Origin: Triglochin maritima
Taxonomy: Eukaryota > Streptophyta > Magnoliopsida > Alismatales > Juncaginaceae
Assembly: GCA_963682175.1 (NCBI GenBank)
Contig: OY821791.1
Span: 19,496,542 to 19,560,541 of the forward strand
DNA: 64,000 nucleotides
Direction: 5' to 3'
This document shows, piece after piece, positions 10,139 to 20,137 of this stretch. Below the pieces are notes generated by a model. It did not search any database. It saw only the letters and a list, made by a program, of their open reading frames with translations, and was not told the DNA's origin. Made by a program: the position numbers and the translations under genes. Position 1 is the stretch's first letter. Every line of letters begins with the position of its first letter.

Positions 10139-11733
10139 TGAAGGATCGTATCGTGTGGGTCTATGGGTCCACTAATCACTATTTAAGCTAATCCACAATT
10201 CTCTACTTGATTAAGCAATCAAATGCGCAGCGGAATAAACAAACAAGTAGAGAAAGAAAGACAATGCAAACCACACAAAGACGCGTCGGATTTACAGAGG
10301 TTCGGCCGCGCCTACGTCCTCTCTTGCAAGCCCCTCTCGAATCCCCGTTCGAGCTCCTCTTGCGTCTTCACTATGCCTCCCCGTTCCGGGCCGGGAGCAA
10401 CGCCTTTTACAAGTCTTCAAGCTCGCGAACAACCCTCGCCGAGCTTGGCACCACCTCTCACAACCCGAGAGGATCACTTCGGGCTTTCACCGAAATCTCT
10501 ACTTCTTTGTCTTGGGCTTTCACCAAGACCCTTGCTCACTTTGTCTTGGGCTTTCACCAAGACCCTTGCTCTCTTGACAACACAAGTAACCTTGAGTGGG
10601 ATTCACTCTCTAATTGAGCACAACAATTGCTAGATTGATTGTATGATGAATGATGTGTAGATGTGAGGCTTAAGATCACTAATTGGGAGCTTTGAGGTTG
10701 TGGAAAATCTCACTATAAGTTTGACACTTTGGAGTTGTGAAATCTTTTGGAAAACTAAGTGTGAACCTCTATTTATAAGCTCCTAAAGATTTCTAGCCGT
10801 TTGGACAAGATTTGATTGGGTATTGTGCAAGATACACAAAGCAGAAAATCGGGTTCAGAAATCTGTCCAGAAACGGTCGACCGAAAGGTGTATCGGTCGA
10901 CCGAACCCTTGAGTCTGTTGATGGATCGGTTGACCGAACAAAGGTACTGGTCGACCGAATCACTTAAGTTCTATAGGTCAACGGTCGACCGAGCAGGTAC
11001 CGGTCGACCGAACTACTGGGTTCGGTAGAGAGAAATCTTGATCGGTTGGACAAACTTGTGTCGACCGATAGCAGGGGGTTTTTCACGAATTAAACGGTCG
11101 ACCGAAAAAGGTAGTTTGTTCGACCGGTTCTAAAGTATATGGGGGTGTATATTGAGAAAAATGTGTATACGACCGTTGTATAATACGACAAATAAAACGG
11201 TCGTATTTTTACCAGAAATAGCAAACGCAACGGTCGACCGAAGGTCTAACGGTCGACCGAACAGGTCTGGGTAATCGGTTAATAGAAGGTGGAATCGGTC
11301 GAACGAATTGGTCTGGTATAACAAATATTGTGTATAACCGGTCGACCGAAAGGTGAACGGTCGACCGAACTCAGGTAGACTGGCGACCAATGTTTTAGGT
11401 GTTTAGGTGATCTAATGGAGTCCAAATTATATGATATTTTGTGTGTGACTCCTAAAAGGAACCTAGTGTGTGAATGCATGCATATTAGCTTAAGTTATGC
11501 TCAATTTACATAAGTTCCTAATTCTCAAAGAAAGGTAAAATTACATGTCTTCAATCCTAGCTTGATTACATGTCTTGACTTGATTTTTCTTCTTTCTTGA
11601 GTCTTGATCACCTGTAGATGTTAGCACAATACAACATGTATACTATTATACTACATGTGCTAATCTACATGTCCTTATTAAGATTAGGTTTAATTACATC
11701 ATCAAAATACGGATTAAGACCAAAAAGCCAACA
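10139..11733 (-). repeat. 5' LTR of the non-autonomous Sirevirus (1595 bp)
   Basis: Bounded by TGAAGGATCG and ...AAAGCCAACA. The TATA box complement (CTATTTATAAGC) is at about 10768-10780, and the palindrome array lies upstream of it in the minus-strand sense. Reading frames within it are identical to those of the other LTR and are not genes. Confidence 0.93.
10875..11366. promoter_or_regulatory. Array of paired GGTCGACC palindromes upstream of the LTR TATA box
   Basis: Ten exact GGTCGACCG words lie in about 500 bp. Perfect palindromes start at 10875, 10895, 10949, 10983, 11002, 11096, 11232, 11251, 11340 and 11359, with a GGTTGACC variant at 10928. They group as pairs with start-to-start spacings of 20, 21, 19, 19 and 19 bp. 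Palindrome-rich cis-regulatory regions are known in Sirevirus LTRs. A role as protein-binding sites or as a source of hairpin RNA is inference. Confidence 0.8.
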
Positions 11734-11943
11734 CTTCTCCCTTGCATCTTAGTCCCAGGTCTCACAATTAAGTCATTTTTCCCTGCTTTTGCCCTTTCAT
11801 GCTTCATCTCTTCAAACCTATTTATTTCTGAAATTCAAACATAAAACTCATCACCTAGCATTGCTTAGGTTTAAGATAATGGATATAAGATACAAATATA
11901 AGCATTAAATGATGTCAATCATCCAACGCGTAATATGGTCCAG

Positions 11944-14900
11944 ATTGCCAGAAAATGCGACGACTTGGTAAGTCAATCAACTATCACCCAGATCGCGTCG
12001 TGAGATCTCCTCGCCCTCGGCAACCCAGTGACGAAATCCATCGTCACATGCTCCCACTTCCATTCTGGCAGATCTATCCTCTGCATTGGTCCCGCAGGTC
12101 TCTGGTGTTCAATCTTCACCTGCTGACAAACCAGACATCTGTCAACAAACTCCGCTATCTCCATCTTCATCCTCTTCCACCAGGAATTCCTCTGAAGATC
12201 CCTATACATCTTCGTACTGCCTAGGTGGATGGAATAACGGGATCTGTGTGCCTCCTCTAAGATTTCCTTCTTCAGATCTCCCCCTTTCGGTACCCAGACC
12301 CGGTCTTTAAATCTCAGACCTCCATCAACTCCTATACTGAAATATGATACCTCTCTGGCAGCCAACTGCAACAACTCAGCCAACTCCTCGTCAGACCTCT
12401 GAGCCTGGACAATACTCATGACCATCTGAGGCTCTACTCTTAGTCCAACTATCATCGCGCTCTCAAAGTCCTCAGCGAATGGCGTCCTCTCTGACAAGGT
12501 CTCGAGTAGCCTCAACTCCTGAATACACAAACTAGCCGTTGAAATTTCCACCTTCCTACTCAATGCATCTGGAACTGTATTCGCCTTCCCCGGATGGTAA
12601 GAGATGGTGAAATCATAATCCTTGATCAGCTCAAGTCACCTGCGTTGCATCATATTCAGCTTCTTCTGCGAAAACTGGTACTTCAGACTCTAGTGATCTG
12701 TGAAAACCTCGAACTTCTCACTATATAGATAATGATGCCAGGTTTTCAGTGTGTGGACCACTACTGCCAACTCCAAATCATGAGTGGGGTAGTTCCTCTC
12801 GTGCACTTTCAACTGCCTCGAAGTATACGCAACCACCTGACCGTGCTGCATCAGTACACAACCCAACCCCACACCAGAAGCGTCGCTATAAATTACAAAA
12901 CCTCCACTGCCACTAGGAGGGTCAAAACTGGAGCAGTCGTCAACCGACTCTTCAGTTCCTGAAAACTGTCCTCGCACTTGTAAGACCAAACAAACTTCAC
13001 TCCCTTCTGCATCAGTTCCGTCAGTGGTGAAGCAAGCCTCGAGAAGTCCTTGATGAACCGACGATAATAACCCGTCAGTCCAACAAAGATCCTAATCTTT
13101 ATCACACTTGTCGGGGATCTCCACTGAGTCACTGCCTCCACCTTAGCTGGATCCACTGATATCCCAGCCCGCGATATTATGTGACCAAGAAAAGTGACAT
13201 TGTCTAACCAGAACTCGTACAACTGATGATCTCTCAAAATGCCAAGTACGATCCTCAAGTGCTCCCTGTGCTGCTTTATGTCTGGTGAATACACCAAGAT
13301 GTCATCCACGAAGACTACTACGAAGGTGTCACCAGAAACTCATAGTGATTGTACCTCGTCATAAAAGTGGTCTTCTGAACATCTGCCTCTTTGATCCTCA
13401 GCTGATGATAACCGGATCGCATATCAATCTTCGAAAATATTTTCGCTGACTGCAACTAGTCAAACAGGTCCTCAATCTTGGGTAAAGGATAATGATTCCT
13501 CACGGTAACCTTGTTCAGTATCCTGTAATCGATGCACATCCGTAACGAGCAATCTTTCTTCTTCAAAAAAAGTATCGGAGCTCCCCACAGTGAGACACTA
13601 GGTCGGATAAACCCAGTATCCAACAAATCCTGCAACTGCTTCTTCAGCTCGACTAACTCAGCAGGTGCCATTCTATATGTAGCCTTTGGCTGTGGAGTGG
13701 TCCCATCACCAAATCAATACCGAATTCCAACTCCCTGTGAGGTGGCAGACGAGAGACATCTGAAAATATCTCTGCAAACTCCTGAACAATCTCTATGTCC
13801 TCCAATGACCTCGTCTCTGGATCTGGAACAACTAAGGTAGTCACAAAGGCTCTGCAACCCTGCTCAAGCAACTTCCGTGCCCTCACTACTGACACCACTA
13901 CCCGACCACCTTTGTCCTTCATCCCCCTGATCAGCAAATCAGGTATCCCCTTCCTCGGGATCAGAATCTTCTTTTCCCGGCACAAGACTTGTACATCATA
14001 CTGGGATAGGCAATCCATCCCCAGTATGACGTCGAAATCCTCCATCGGCAACAATATCAGGTCAGCCGGAAACTCCTGAGCTTCCGAAACAATCGTGGTG
14101 CCGGGGAGAAACTCCACACAATGCCCACCAGACCCAAGGGTGTGCTGACTTCCAACGTGACAGTCAACATCGCAGGGGTACGACCCAACACACTCGTAAA
14201 TCTCTCCGAAATGAACGAATGTGTGACCCCACATTCAAACAGCACTCTGGCAACCAAACCAGCAATAAAAAACGTACCTTCCACCACAGAGTTGGCGTCC
14301 CTCGCCTCCTTTGCCTCGATGGTGAATACTCATCTGGTCCTCTGTCCCTGCTGAGGTGGCTCAAAAGGACGACGACCTCCATCTCTACCCACTACTAGAG
14401 GTCTCGCTCGGGCACTAGACTCGCCTGGTCCACTCTTACAATCTTTGGCATAATGGCCAACTGACCACAACTGAAACAAACTCCAGGACGGGCCCCACAC
14501 TCTCGCCCTGGTTGGACTCTGCCACACTTCCTGCACGACTCAGGCTGGCGTGCATTGCTCCCCTCTATCCGGGGCCTCTTGCCGGGATTTCCTGCTAGTG
14601 GAACTCCCGGATGTCCACTGATCTTCCCCTGTGGCCTCCTGGACTCCGCATAGTTCTCCTGATAGTCCTGGTCTATGAGAGACGCGAACTTCACAACATC
14701 TTCTAGGGTCTGAGGCATGTTGTAGGTCACGCGAGTACGGAGCTGCTTCTGAAGCCCCCAAATAAACTTCCTCGCTCTCTGAACTGGTGTCACACAAATC
14801 TCTGGACAATAACGCTCCAAAGCGTTGAACTTCCAGATGTAGGCCGTCAGTGACATCTCTCCCTTCTCGAGGCTCATGAATTCCTCTCTCTTCCCATCCC

Positions 14901-15341
14901 TGACATGCTCTGGGAAGTACTGCTCATTGAATTCCCCGAGGAACTCATCCCAGCTAACATTATTCCTGCCCAGAAACACCACTGCAGCCATGGTCCTCCA
15001 CCAGTTGTACGCCTCACCGCCAACACATACGTGGCCAAACCCACAATCCTCTCCGGTGGACTCCCAATCGCCTAGAAGATCTCCTGCATCTTAAAGACTC
15101 AGTCCTCAGTAGCTCAGAATCTCCTTTGCCATCAAATAAAGGCGGGTGTTGGCGTATAAAACGGTCATGCACCGTTCCCACTCCTGTTGTCTCCTCTCTG
15201 CCAGACTGACGCTCTAAAAGCACGCCCAACCTCTGCATGGTGTCGTAGAGCATCCGTCGCTCCTCAACCCAATCCGTGGCTCCAGTCTCGTCACTGGTAT
15301 TCTGGCCACGTGGGGGGAGGTCTCACGCGTCTTGGAGGCAT
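11944..15341 (-). pseudogene. Gag-pol remnant of element A
   Basis: Decayed chromovirus polyprotein gene read from an ATG at 15341 (MPPRRVRPP-type start, as in D). Gag lies at about 14395-15341, with its zinc knuckle scrambled by a frameshift near 14460. The protease at 14057-14287 has the active-site word LFECGVTHS, where relatives have DCGATHS, so the catalytic Asp is Glu. Reverse transcriptase spans about 13000-13700, with a gap and shift near 13320-13450 around the VDD motif. RNase H is at 12690-12989. The integrase zinc-binding region and start of the core lie at 11973-12563. At least six breaks in frame separate these pieces. It is cut at 11922 by the nested Athila-type LTR and continues at 1677-2202. 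Confidence 0.85.
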
Positions 15342-15423
15342 CTACACACGAGACATCAGAACAAAAAATCAGATGATTATGCATGCATGCTCTACAATGC
15401 AAACTATCTAAAAGACATCTAAG
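15342..15423 (-). other. Short leader before gag of element A
   Basis: Remnant of the untranslated leader upstream of the gag ATG. The primer binding site expected between here and the LTR is absent because unrelated sequence starts at about 15424. Confidence 0.5.
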
Positions 15424-16423
15424 GTGTCAGAGCGTGTTCATACTCCCTCTTTAGTGAAAAAAGCTCGGGATCCAATGGAGAGAAACCTCCAATCCCATCT
15501 TCATCTAAATCTCTGGTCAAGTACAGGGACTTACTGCGGACCTCCTGTCAGCCTCTCCTTCCCGGATCTCAACAGAGTGACACTCACTCTAAAAGAATCA
15601 AATAAGGTTTCGTAGGTTACTCGATTTGAACGGCGGAAACCGAAATCAACAAGGCCGGCCACAGAGACCGAATTGGAAACAAAAGGACCCGGACTGACGC
15701 ATTGGCTTACGTACGCAGCTTTTCTGCTTTCTTCATTTTCATGTGAAAATGAATGTAATGGCCTTTCACGTATTTTGACAATTCATTGATTCTGGTCTCG
15801 CCTTCCGTTATAGTCATAACCTAAAGTTAGTCTACATATGCTCTTGAGATAAAGGATCTTCGACAGAGCAACTTCAGGATCGACCAGACGACAAATCAAA
15901 CCGAAAGCGTATTAAAGAGATCTTTTTGCCTGGGAACTCCCATATAATAGCTCTGGAGCACTACATAACGCTTGCCAATTAATACCACGAACACTATTCT
16001 TCCAAAGAAATCCTGCAAATAACCGTTCAATTCTACTAAAAGTTCCAACTGGCAATTTGAAAGAGGCAATCCAATATGATTGATTGCTGGTGGATCAGAA
16101 CAAATTTCATCTACCCGCGCCAGTCCGCTCTTCAGAATGAGAATAGGAGGGACAGACGGGAGAGGGTTGAAGGACGCATCGCAGCCACTACTTTGACTCC
16201 TTTTATGCAATTATGAACTCTTTTTTTCTACTCCTTCCTTTCTCGATTCCAATGCAATTGGTACTTTTTGAGCTGACGTAACAAACTACGCGAGCCTCCC
16301 GATGAAGCCAACATAAATCCTATCCAAATACTAAAAATAAAAGGCAGTTTCATTACGGTAGTATACCAGCTGCCAGTTCTTGAACTTCCATTTCCAATTA
16401 GAGCATATAGAAATAGAAATAGA
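15424..16423. other. About 1 kb of unrelated DNA replacing the LTR end and primer binding site of A
   Basis: Sequence similarity to the chromovirus family stops at about 15424 and resumes at about 16424 (CACCAACATATATA, which matches the R/U5 part of the other LTRs). The intervening DNA has a different composition from any LTR here. It contains a LINE-like reverse transcriptase remnant (15951-16085) and, on the minus strand, an 80-codon frame (16228-16470) with two hydrophobic segments that I do not recognise. I saw no flanking direct repeat. Origin is unknown; organellar DNA is one possibility. Confidence 0.55.
15951..16085 (-). pseudogene. LINE-type reverse transcriptase C-terminal fragment
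   Basis: On the minus strand, one frame over about 45 codons reads like the region after the polymerase domain of plant LINE proteins: a WIASFKLPVGTF segment, then RIERLFAGFLWKN, then GINWQALC. In such proteins these blocks (SFKLP..., IERL..FLW, INW..LC) precede the C-terminal zinc finger. Sequence on either side is too degraded to extend, and no start, stop or poly-A tail can be assigned. The call rests on motif resemblance only. Confidence 0.5.
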
Positions 16424-18101
16424 ACGACACCAACATATATACAATATATATAAATATCTGAGAGTTTCAAGAGTGTGATTACAACAAAAGATAAATGGAA
16501 ATGTACATGTAATCACTAGGACCCCAAAACAGTAAAAGCAAGATCTGGCTCCCAACACGCTCCTCCTCGGTCACCACCTCCTAGTGTCGCTCACGGCCTG
16601 AAATAAAACATGACTATGCCTGAGCTTCCATAAGGAAACCTCGTATGTCAAACTCCTATCACAATAATGGACTAGACATCTATAAGCATGTATGATATGA
16701 AATGCAATAAACAACATCAATGTCTCACTGGGCCTCCAGGAACTCTCTCCCTACCACAGTAGACACAAACAGTAACGGGTCTCGTGGGTCCTCTAGCCCA
16801 ACCCTCACACGTGCCCCAGGCACCACAGCCGGAAACATCCTCGTCTACAACACAACGCTGGATCACTATCAAGCCGACAATGTCCGTACCGTTGCCCCTC
16901 CAGGGTCGAGGACCTGTTGCCTTCAAAAGCTGATCCGATGAACCACTCTCAGGCCGACAATATCTGTATCGTTGCCCCTCCAGGGTCGGGGACCCGTTGC
17001 CTTTGAGCTAGCTCCACAACACCAACAAACCACTCTCAGTCCGGCAATGTCTCTACCGTTGCCCTAAAAAGCCCGGAGACCTGTTGCCCTTGAGCTGGTC
17101 CCACAACCCCAAAACAACACAAAACTGCACCAAAACGGTCAAACAAAACCCACAAACTGGTCGACTGAATCCTTCTCCAGAGGACTGATCCAACCGAAAA
17201 ACTCGCCAATCGGTCGAACGACAAAGGGGTCCCGTTTGACCGAAATCCACCAGTAGAAACCCCTTGCCGCATAAAAAGCACAAACGATTTTACAACACGA
17301 GATCAACAGTTGACCGAAAACGGGCAGTAAAATCATATTCCGAAACAAAACACACTGGTCGATCGAATATCAAATCGGTCGAACCCACTTTAAGTTATTT
17401 TAAGTCATCGGTCGAACAAGGTCATAGGGCGGTCGATCGTTTTGTGGTTCGGTCGGACGGCAAATGGGTCCCGTTCGACCGAAATCCACCAGTAGCGCCA
17501 TCTTCTCGCTCAACACGTACTACCGCTCGACCATCCATATCGTTCGACCGGCGCGAGAGATAACGCAAAAATTACACTGCAACCGGTCGACCGAAGCAAG
17601 CTACCGGTCGACCGTTACAGTGCAAAAAACTGCTGCACGGGTCCGATGAGCCATCCAGCCTACTGTCGACCACTCCAACACTCACGAAAGCATAAATGCG
17701 TATCAAAGTAAAGCTTGACATACCTTGAAGGCTTGGAGAAGCCTTTGAAGATCCAACGACGAGTTTTTCCCTCACGAACCCAAACTCCGGCAACAAAACA
17801 AACGAGTCACGATCTACTCAACTCCAGAGAACGCCTGAGCTTCACCTCTCCTCACCAAGACCATCCTTTTCGGTGCCTTCGAATGTTGCGGATCAGAGTA
17901 GAGAGAGAGAATTTGAGCGGGAGAGGGAGAGAGAGAAAAACGCGAGAAAGAGAGAGAAAAACCCACCAACCTATAGTCTTCTCCTCTCATCTCCACCATC
18001 CACCTCATCTCCACCAACTCAATCCCAACCCTCCATCCAAATCCACCAATTAGCAATCTAAAAGCCAATTAACACAGTTAATAAGGGTTTAGGATATTAC
18101 A
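16424..18101 (-). repeat. 5' LTR of element A (terminus lost on the inner side)
   Basis: It matches the left LTR base for base over long stretches, with numerous substitutions and small indels, which implies an old insertion. The outer end is ...ATTACA at 18101. The inner TG terminus and primer binding site are missing (see 15424-16423). It contains the triple tandem repeat (about 16858-17110) and GGTCGACC-type sites (about 17150-17620). Confidence 0.8.
16858..17110. repeat. Tandem repeat, about 3 copies, in 5' LTR of A
   Basis: Counterpart of 404-665, with the same three units and independent substitutions. Confidence 0.7.
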
Positions 18102-19431
18102 ATTGCGGCATGAGTAAGGGGTGAGATCATAACAGTAATAAAATAATAATAATGCTATTGAGCTTTATATTAACTTGTAATGGATCTATTATTTTCCAAA
18201 TTATTTTTGTTTGATCTGCAAAAAGACAGAGATAGGCCTGTGATTCGTAAATGCATTTTTAGATGGGTCAGCAATCGTAAACATAATTCATTTCTGAGAA
18301 ATTAAAGTTTCTCCTCATTTTAAATGACTTCAAATTTCTTGGGATGGGATGTTCCAATCTCCTAATCAAGTTCTTGCCATATCACTTGGTATTTTGATTA
18401 AAGTGGTTAAAATAGTGATTCATATGACATGAACTGCTGGTTAATTATTTAATCTAATCCGTGGAAGCATGATCTTTAGAGCATTATCAGTAATCCTTTA
18501 AACAGGGATTAAAAAACCCAGTCAATCAAAAACAGATATATGACAGCACGTAATGTTGTTTCTGGCGGTCGAATCAGAAGAAAACCCAACTTCTTTGTGG
18601 TCATTTTGGATCGTCTCAGCCGTTAAGAACACGTTCCGTTTCCCTTTGTCGTTTGGAACGCCAACAAACATGTGCCTACCTTTCCTTCCTCCAACGTCGT
18701 CCCACCACTGCTGGTGAGTTAACTCGATCTACCATGTGTTGGTTGCCATGTGTTTTTTTCGCCTAGATTTAAGGTTTTAGTATATAATCTCTTCCTGTAA
18801 AATACCAGGACTAAAGTGATTACCTCTAAGTTATTCCAGAAGCATCATCATTCTGTCTTCTTTACTTATAACGGTAGCTTTTTAAAAATAAACACAATCT
18901 ATATGAAGGTGGTTTAGTTAAAGGCTTATCTTCTTATTCTTGGAGGTATGTGATGTTTTTATTCAAGTAAGGCTATAAGCCAGTAACCATATTATATGTC
19001 GTTTTCATGGTATGAGCTGGTTTTATTTTGTTCTACTGGTTGGTTGTGAGTATGAGATTGCATTGGTGATTTGTTTCACATTATCAAATACAGTATGGTT
19101 GACATATTATCTTTGGCATATTATGTGTTCTTAACTGTCGACAGCGGTGCAACCTTTCCCCAACAGTGACTTCTTACTCGAACTTTTGGCCACCACCCTC
19201 GTGGTTCCTAATCAAAAACTTCACGCCAACCACCCCGATCATCAGAACGTGCTCCTCCAGTCACTCTTCCAACAGTAAGTTCCATTTTGTTTAGTGCTTT
19301 TTTGTTGTTGGTGCTCTGTTTTTCGTTGTTTTTGTTTGGATTAAAGGGCAGCAATTCGTTGGAATGTCCATGGCTTTATTTCCATCCACAATTTTTCTGT
19401 TGATTTTTTTCTTTCTATTGAAAGTTTTTTT
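18102..19431. other. Flanking AT-rich DNA without a recognisable gene
   Basis: No TE coding remnant was found. Exon-like patches occur at about 18640-18713 (followed by GGTGAGT) and 19145-19274 (preceded by ACAG, followed by GTAAGT). I cannot join them in one consistent reading phase. The rest is AT-rich and featureless to me. Confidence 0.5.
19145..19274 (+). other. Candidate orphan exon
   Basis: This 130-nt stretch is GC-richer than its surroundings. It is bounded by an acceptor-like ACAG and a donor-like GTAAGT, and is open in two plus-strand frames. One frame reads with leucine-rich content (for example DFLLELLATTLVVPN). The preceding candidate exon ending at 18713 does not join it in that frame. 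It could be a captured gene fragment or chance. Confidence 0.2.
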
Positions 19432-20137
19432 GTAATATTCCCGAAACAGCGAAAAAATTTAAACGAAATTTAAAAAAATAAGACCAGAATGATCAGAGAA
19501 GTTACTCATAAAATATTCAAAATACGGTTAACCATTACATAATACAAATAAAAGACAATAACATAAATATAAAACTCAAGGATCCAATCCGGGTGTACTC
19601 TTATCTTCTGTTGCCACTCACTAAGCACATTAACAGACCTTGAAATGTAACCTGGTAAAATGTTGAAAACTCCGTATAACAGGTCTATATATCCACACAA
19701 ATATATAGTGCCCCCTTTTTTGGTCGCTCTGCCAATCAATTTCATACACCCGTCATCTAAAAAACTTTAAAACTCCTTCAGTAACTGTCTCAATCCACTC
19801 CGCCACCACCGTCTCACCCCACTCCGTCAACCAACCTTCTTGGATGGAATTTTTAGGAAATTGATTTTTCGGATTAAAAGTTGTGAATTTTATGCGTTTA
19901 TTTGGTGTCAAAGTTTTGATGATAATTTTGGGAAAATAATAGATTTTCTGCTAAACTTCTGATTTCCCCCCATCAAAATACCAACCTCCGCGTCTTTTTT
20001 TGATTTACCGGTGTTCTTCTTTGAGTTGGTTTCCTTTTTAGGGTGTCAATTTTGAAGTTGTTGTTGGGTTGGCTTGGATTTCTTGGTGTGTTGTATTGTT
20101 TGTGCAGGCACACAATATGTTCAATGATTGCTTTACT

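Larger units (their letters stand above)
6508..11733 (-). mobile_element. Non-autonomous gag-only Sirevirus-like copia element
   Basis: Complete minus-strand element bounded by a perfect TSD CTTCT (6503-6507 and 11734-11738). It has a 3' LTR at 6508-8232, polypurine tracts from 8233, one gag-derived frame, a tRNA-Met primer binding site at 10125-10136 and a 5' LTR at 10139-11733. The internal region is only about 1.9 kb. Protease, integrase, reverse transcriptase and RNase H are all absent, so it must have moved with enzymes from another element. The two LTRs look identical apart from a 130-bp duplication, which makes this one of the youngest insertions in the window. Confidence 0.93.
2203..11921 (-). 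mobile_element. Athila-type solo LTR with three nested Sirevirus insertions
   Basis: Removing the three nested copia insertions leaves about 1.6 kb bounded by TGATTGA at 2203 and TCAATCA at 11915-11921. On the minus strand its terminal sequence (2203-2275) resembles the end of the LTR of element E (26380-26444), including the stretch around GCAAGTGCAC and the ACGGGTCG motif. It has a TATA-like box (complement at about 6154-6166) and a pair of palindromes upstream of it. There is no coding region. Pieces: 2203-2348, 3733-4038, 5567-6507 and 11739-11921. The flanks share a 14-bp direct repeat (GTAATATGGTCCAG at 2189-2202 and 11930-11943) instead of a clean 5-bp TSD. The assignment to the Athila lineage is inferred from the terminal similarity. 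Confidence 0.65.
1..18101 (-). mobile_element. Element A: decayed Tekay/Del-like chromovirus, left end outside window
   Basis: Minus-strand Ty3/gypsy element with related LTRs at 1-1676 (partial) and about 16424-18101 and gag-pol remnants between. The inner edge of the left LTR is set by ...ATTACA at 1671-1676, followed on the plus strand by the complement of a polypurine tract. The right LTR ends with the same ATTACA at 18101. Protein remnants run from gag (ATG at 15341) through protease, reverse transcriptase, RNase H and integrase to a C-terminal chromodomain piece near 1700. It was interrupted by a large nested insertion (2203-11921), and about 450 bp of integrase sequence is missing relative to element B. 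The TSD cannot be checked because the left end lies outside the window. Confidence 0.85.

Noticed and set aside
10872..11370. CRISPR-like array (short palindromic repeats with spacers)
   Set aside because: The repeats are only 8-10 bp, degenerate and unevenly spaced. They sit in LTRs of a plant genome with no Cas genes. They are LTR palindromes.
16228..16470. Small membrane protein gene in the foreign segment
   Set aside because: The 80-codon frame runs over the junction into the LTR and matches no family that I recognise. It is kept only as a note within the foreign segment.
18480..18600. MITE suggested by GAGCATTATCAGTAATCC
   Set aside because: I could not find a matching inverted terminal repeat or a TSD.
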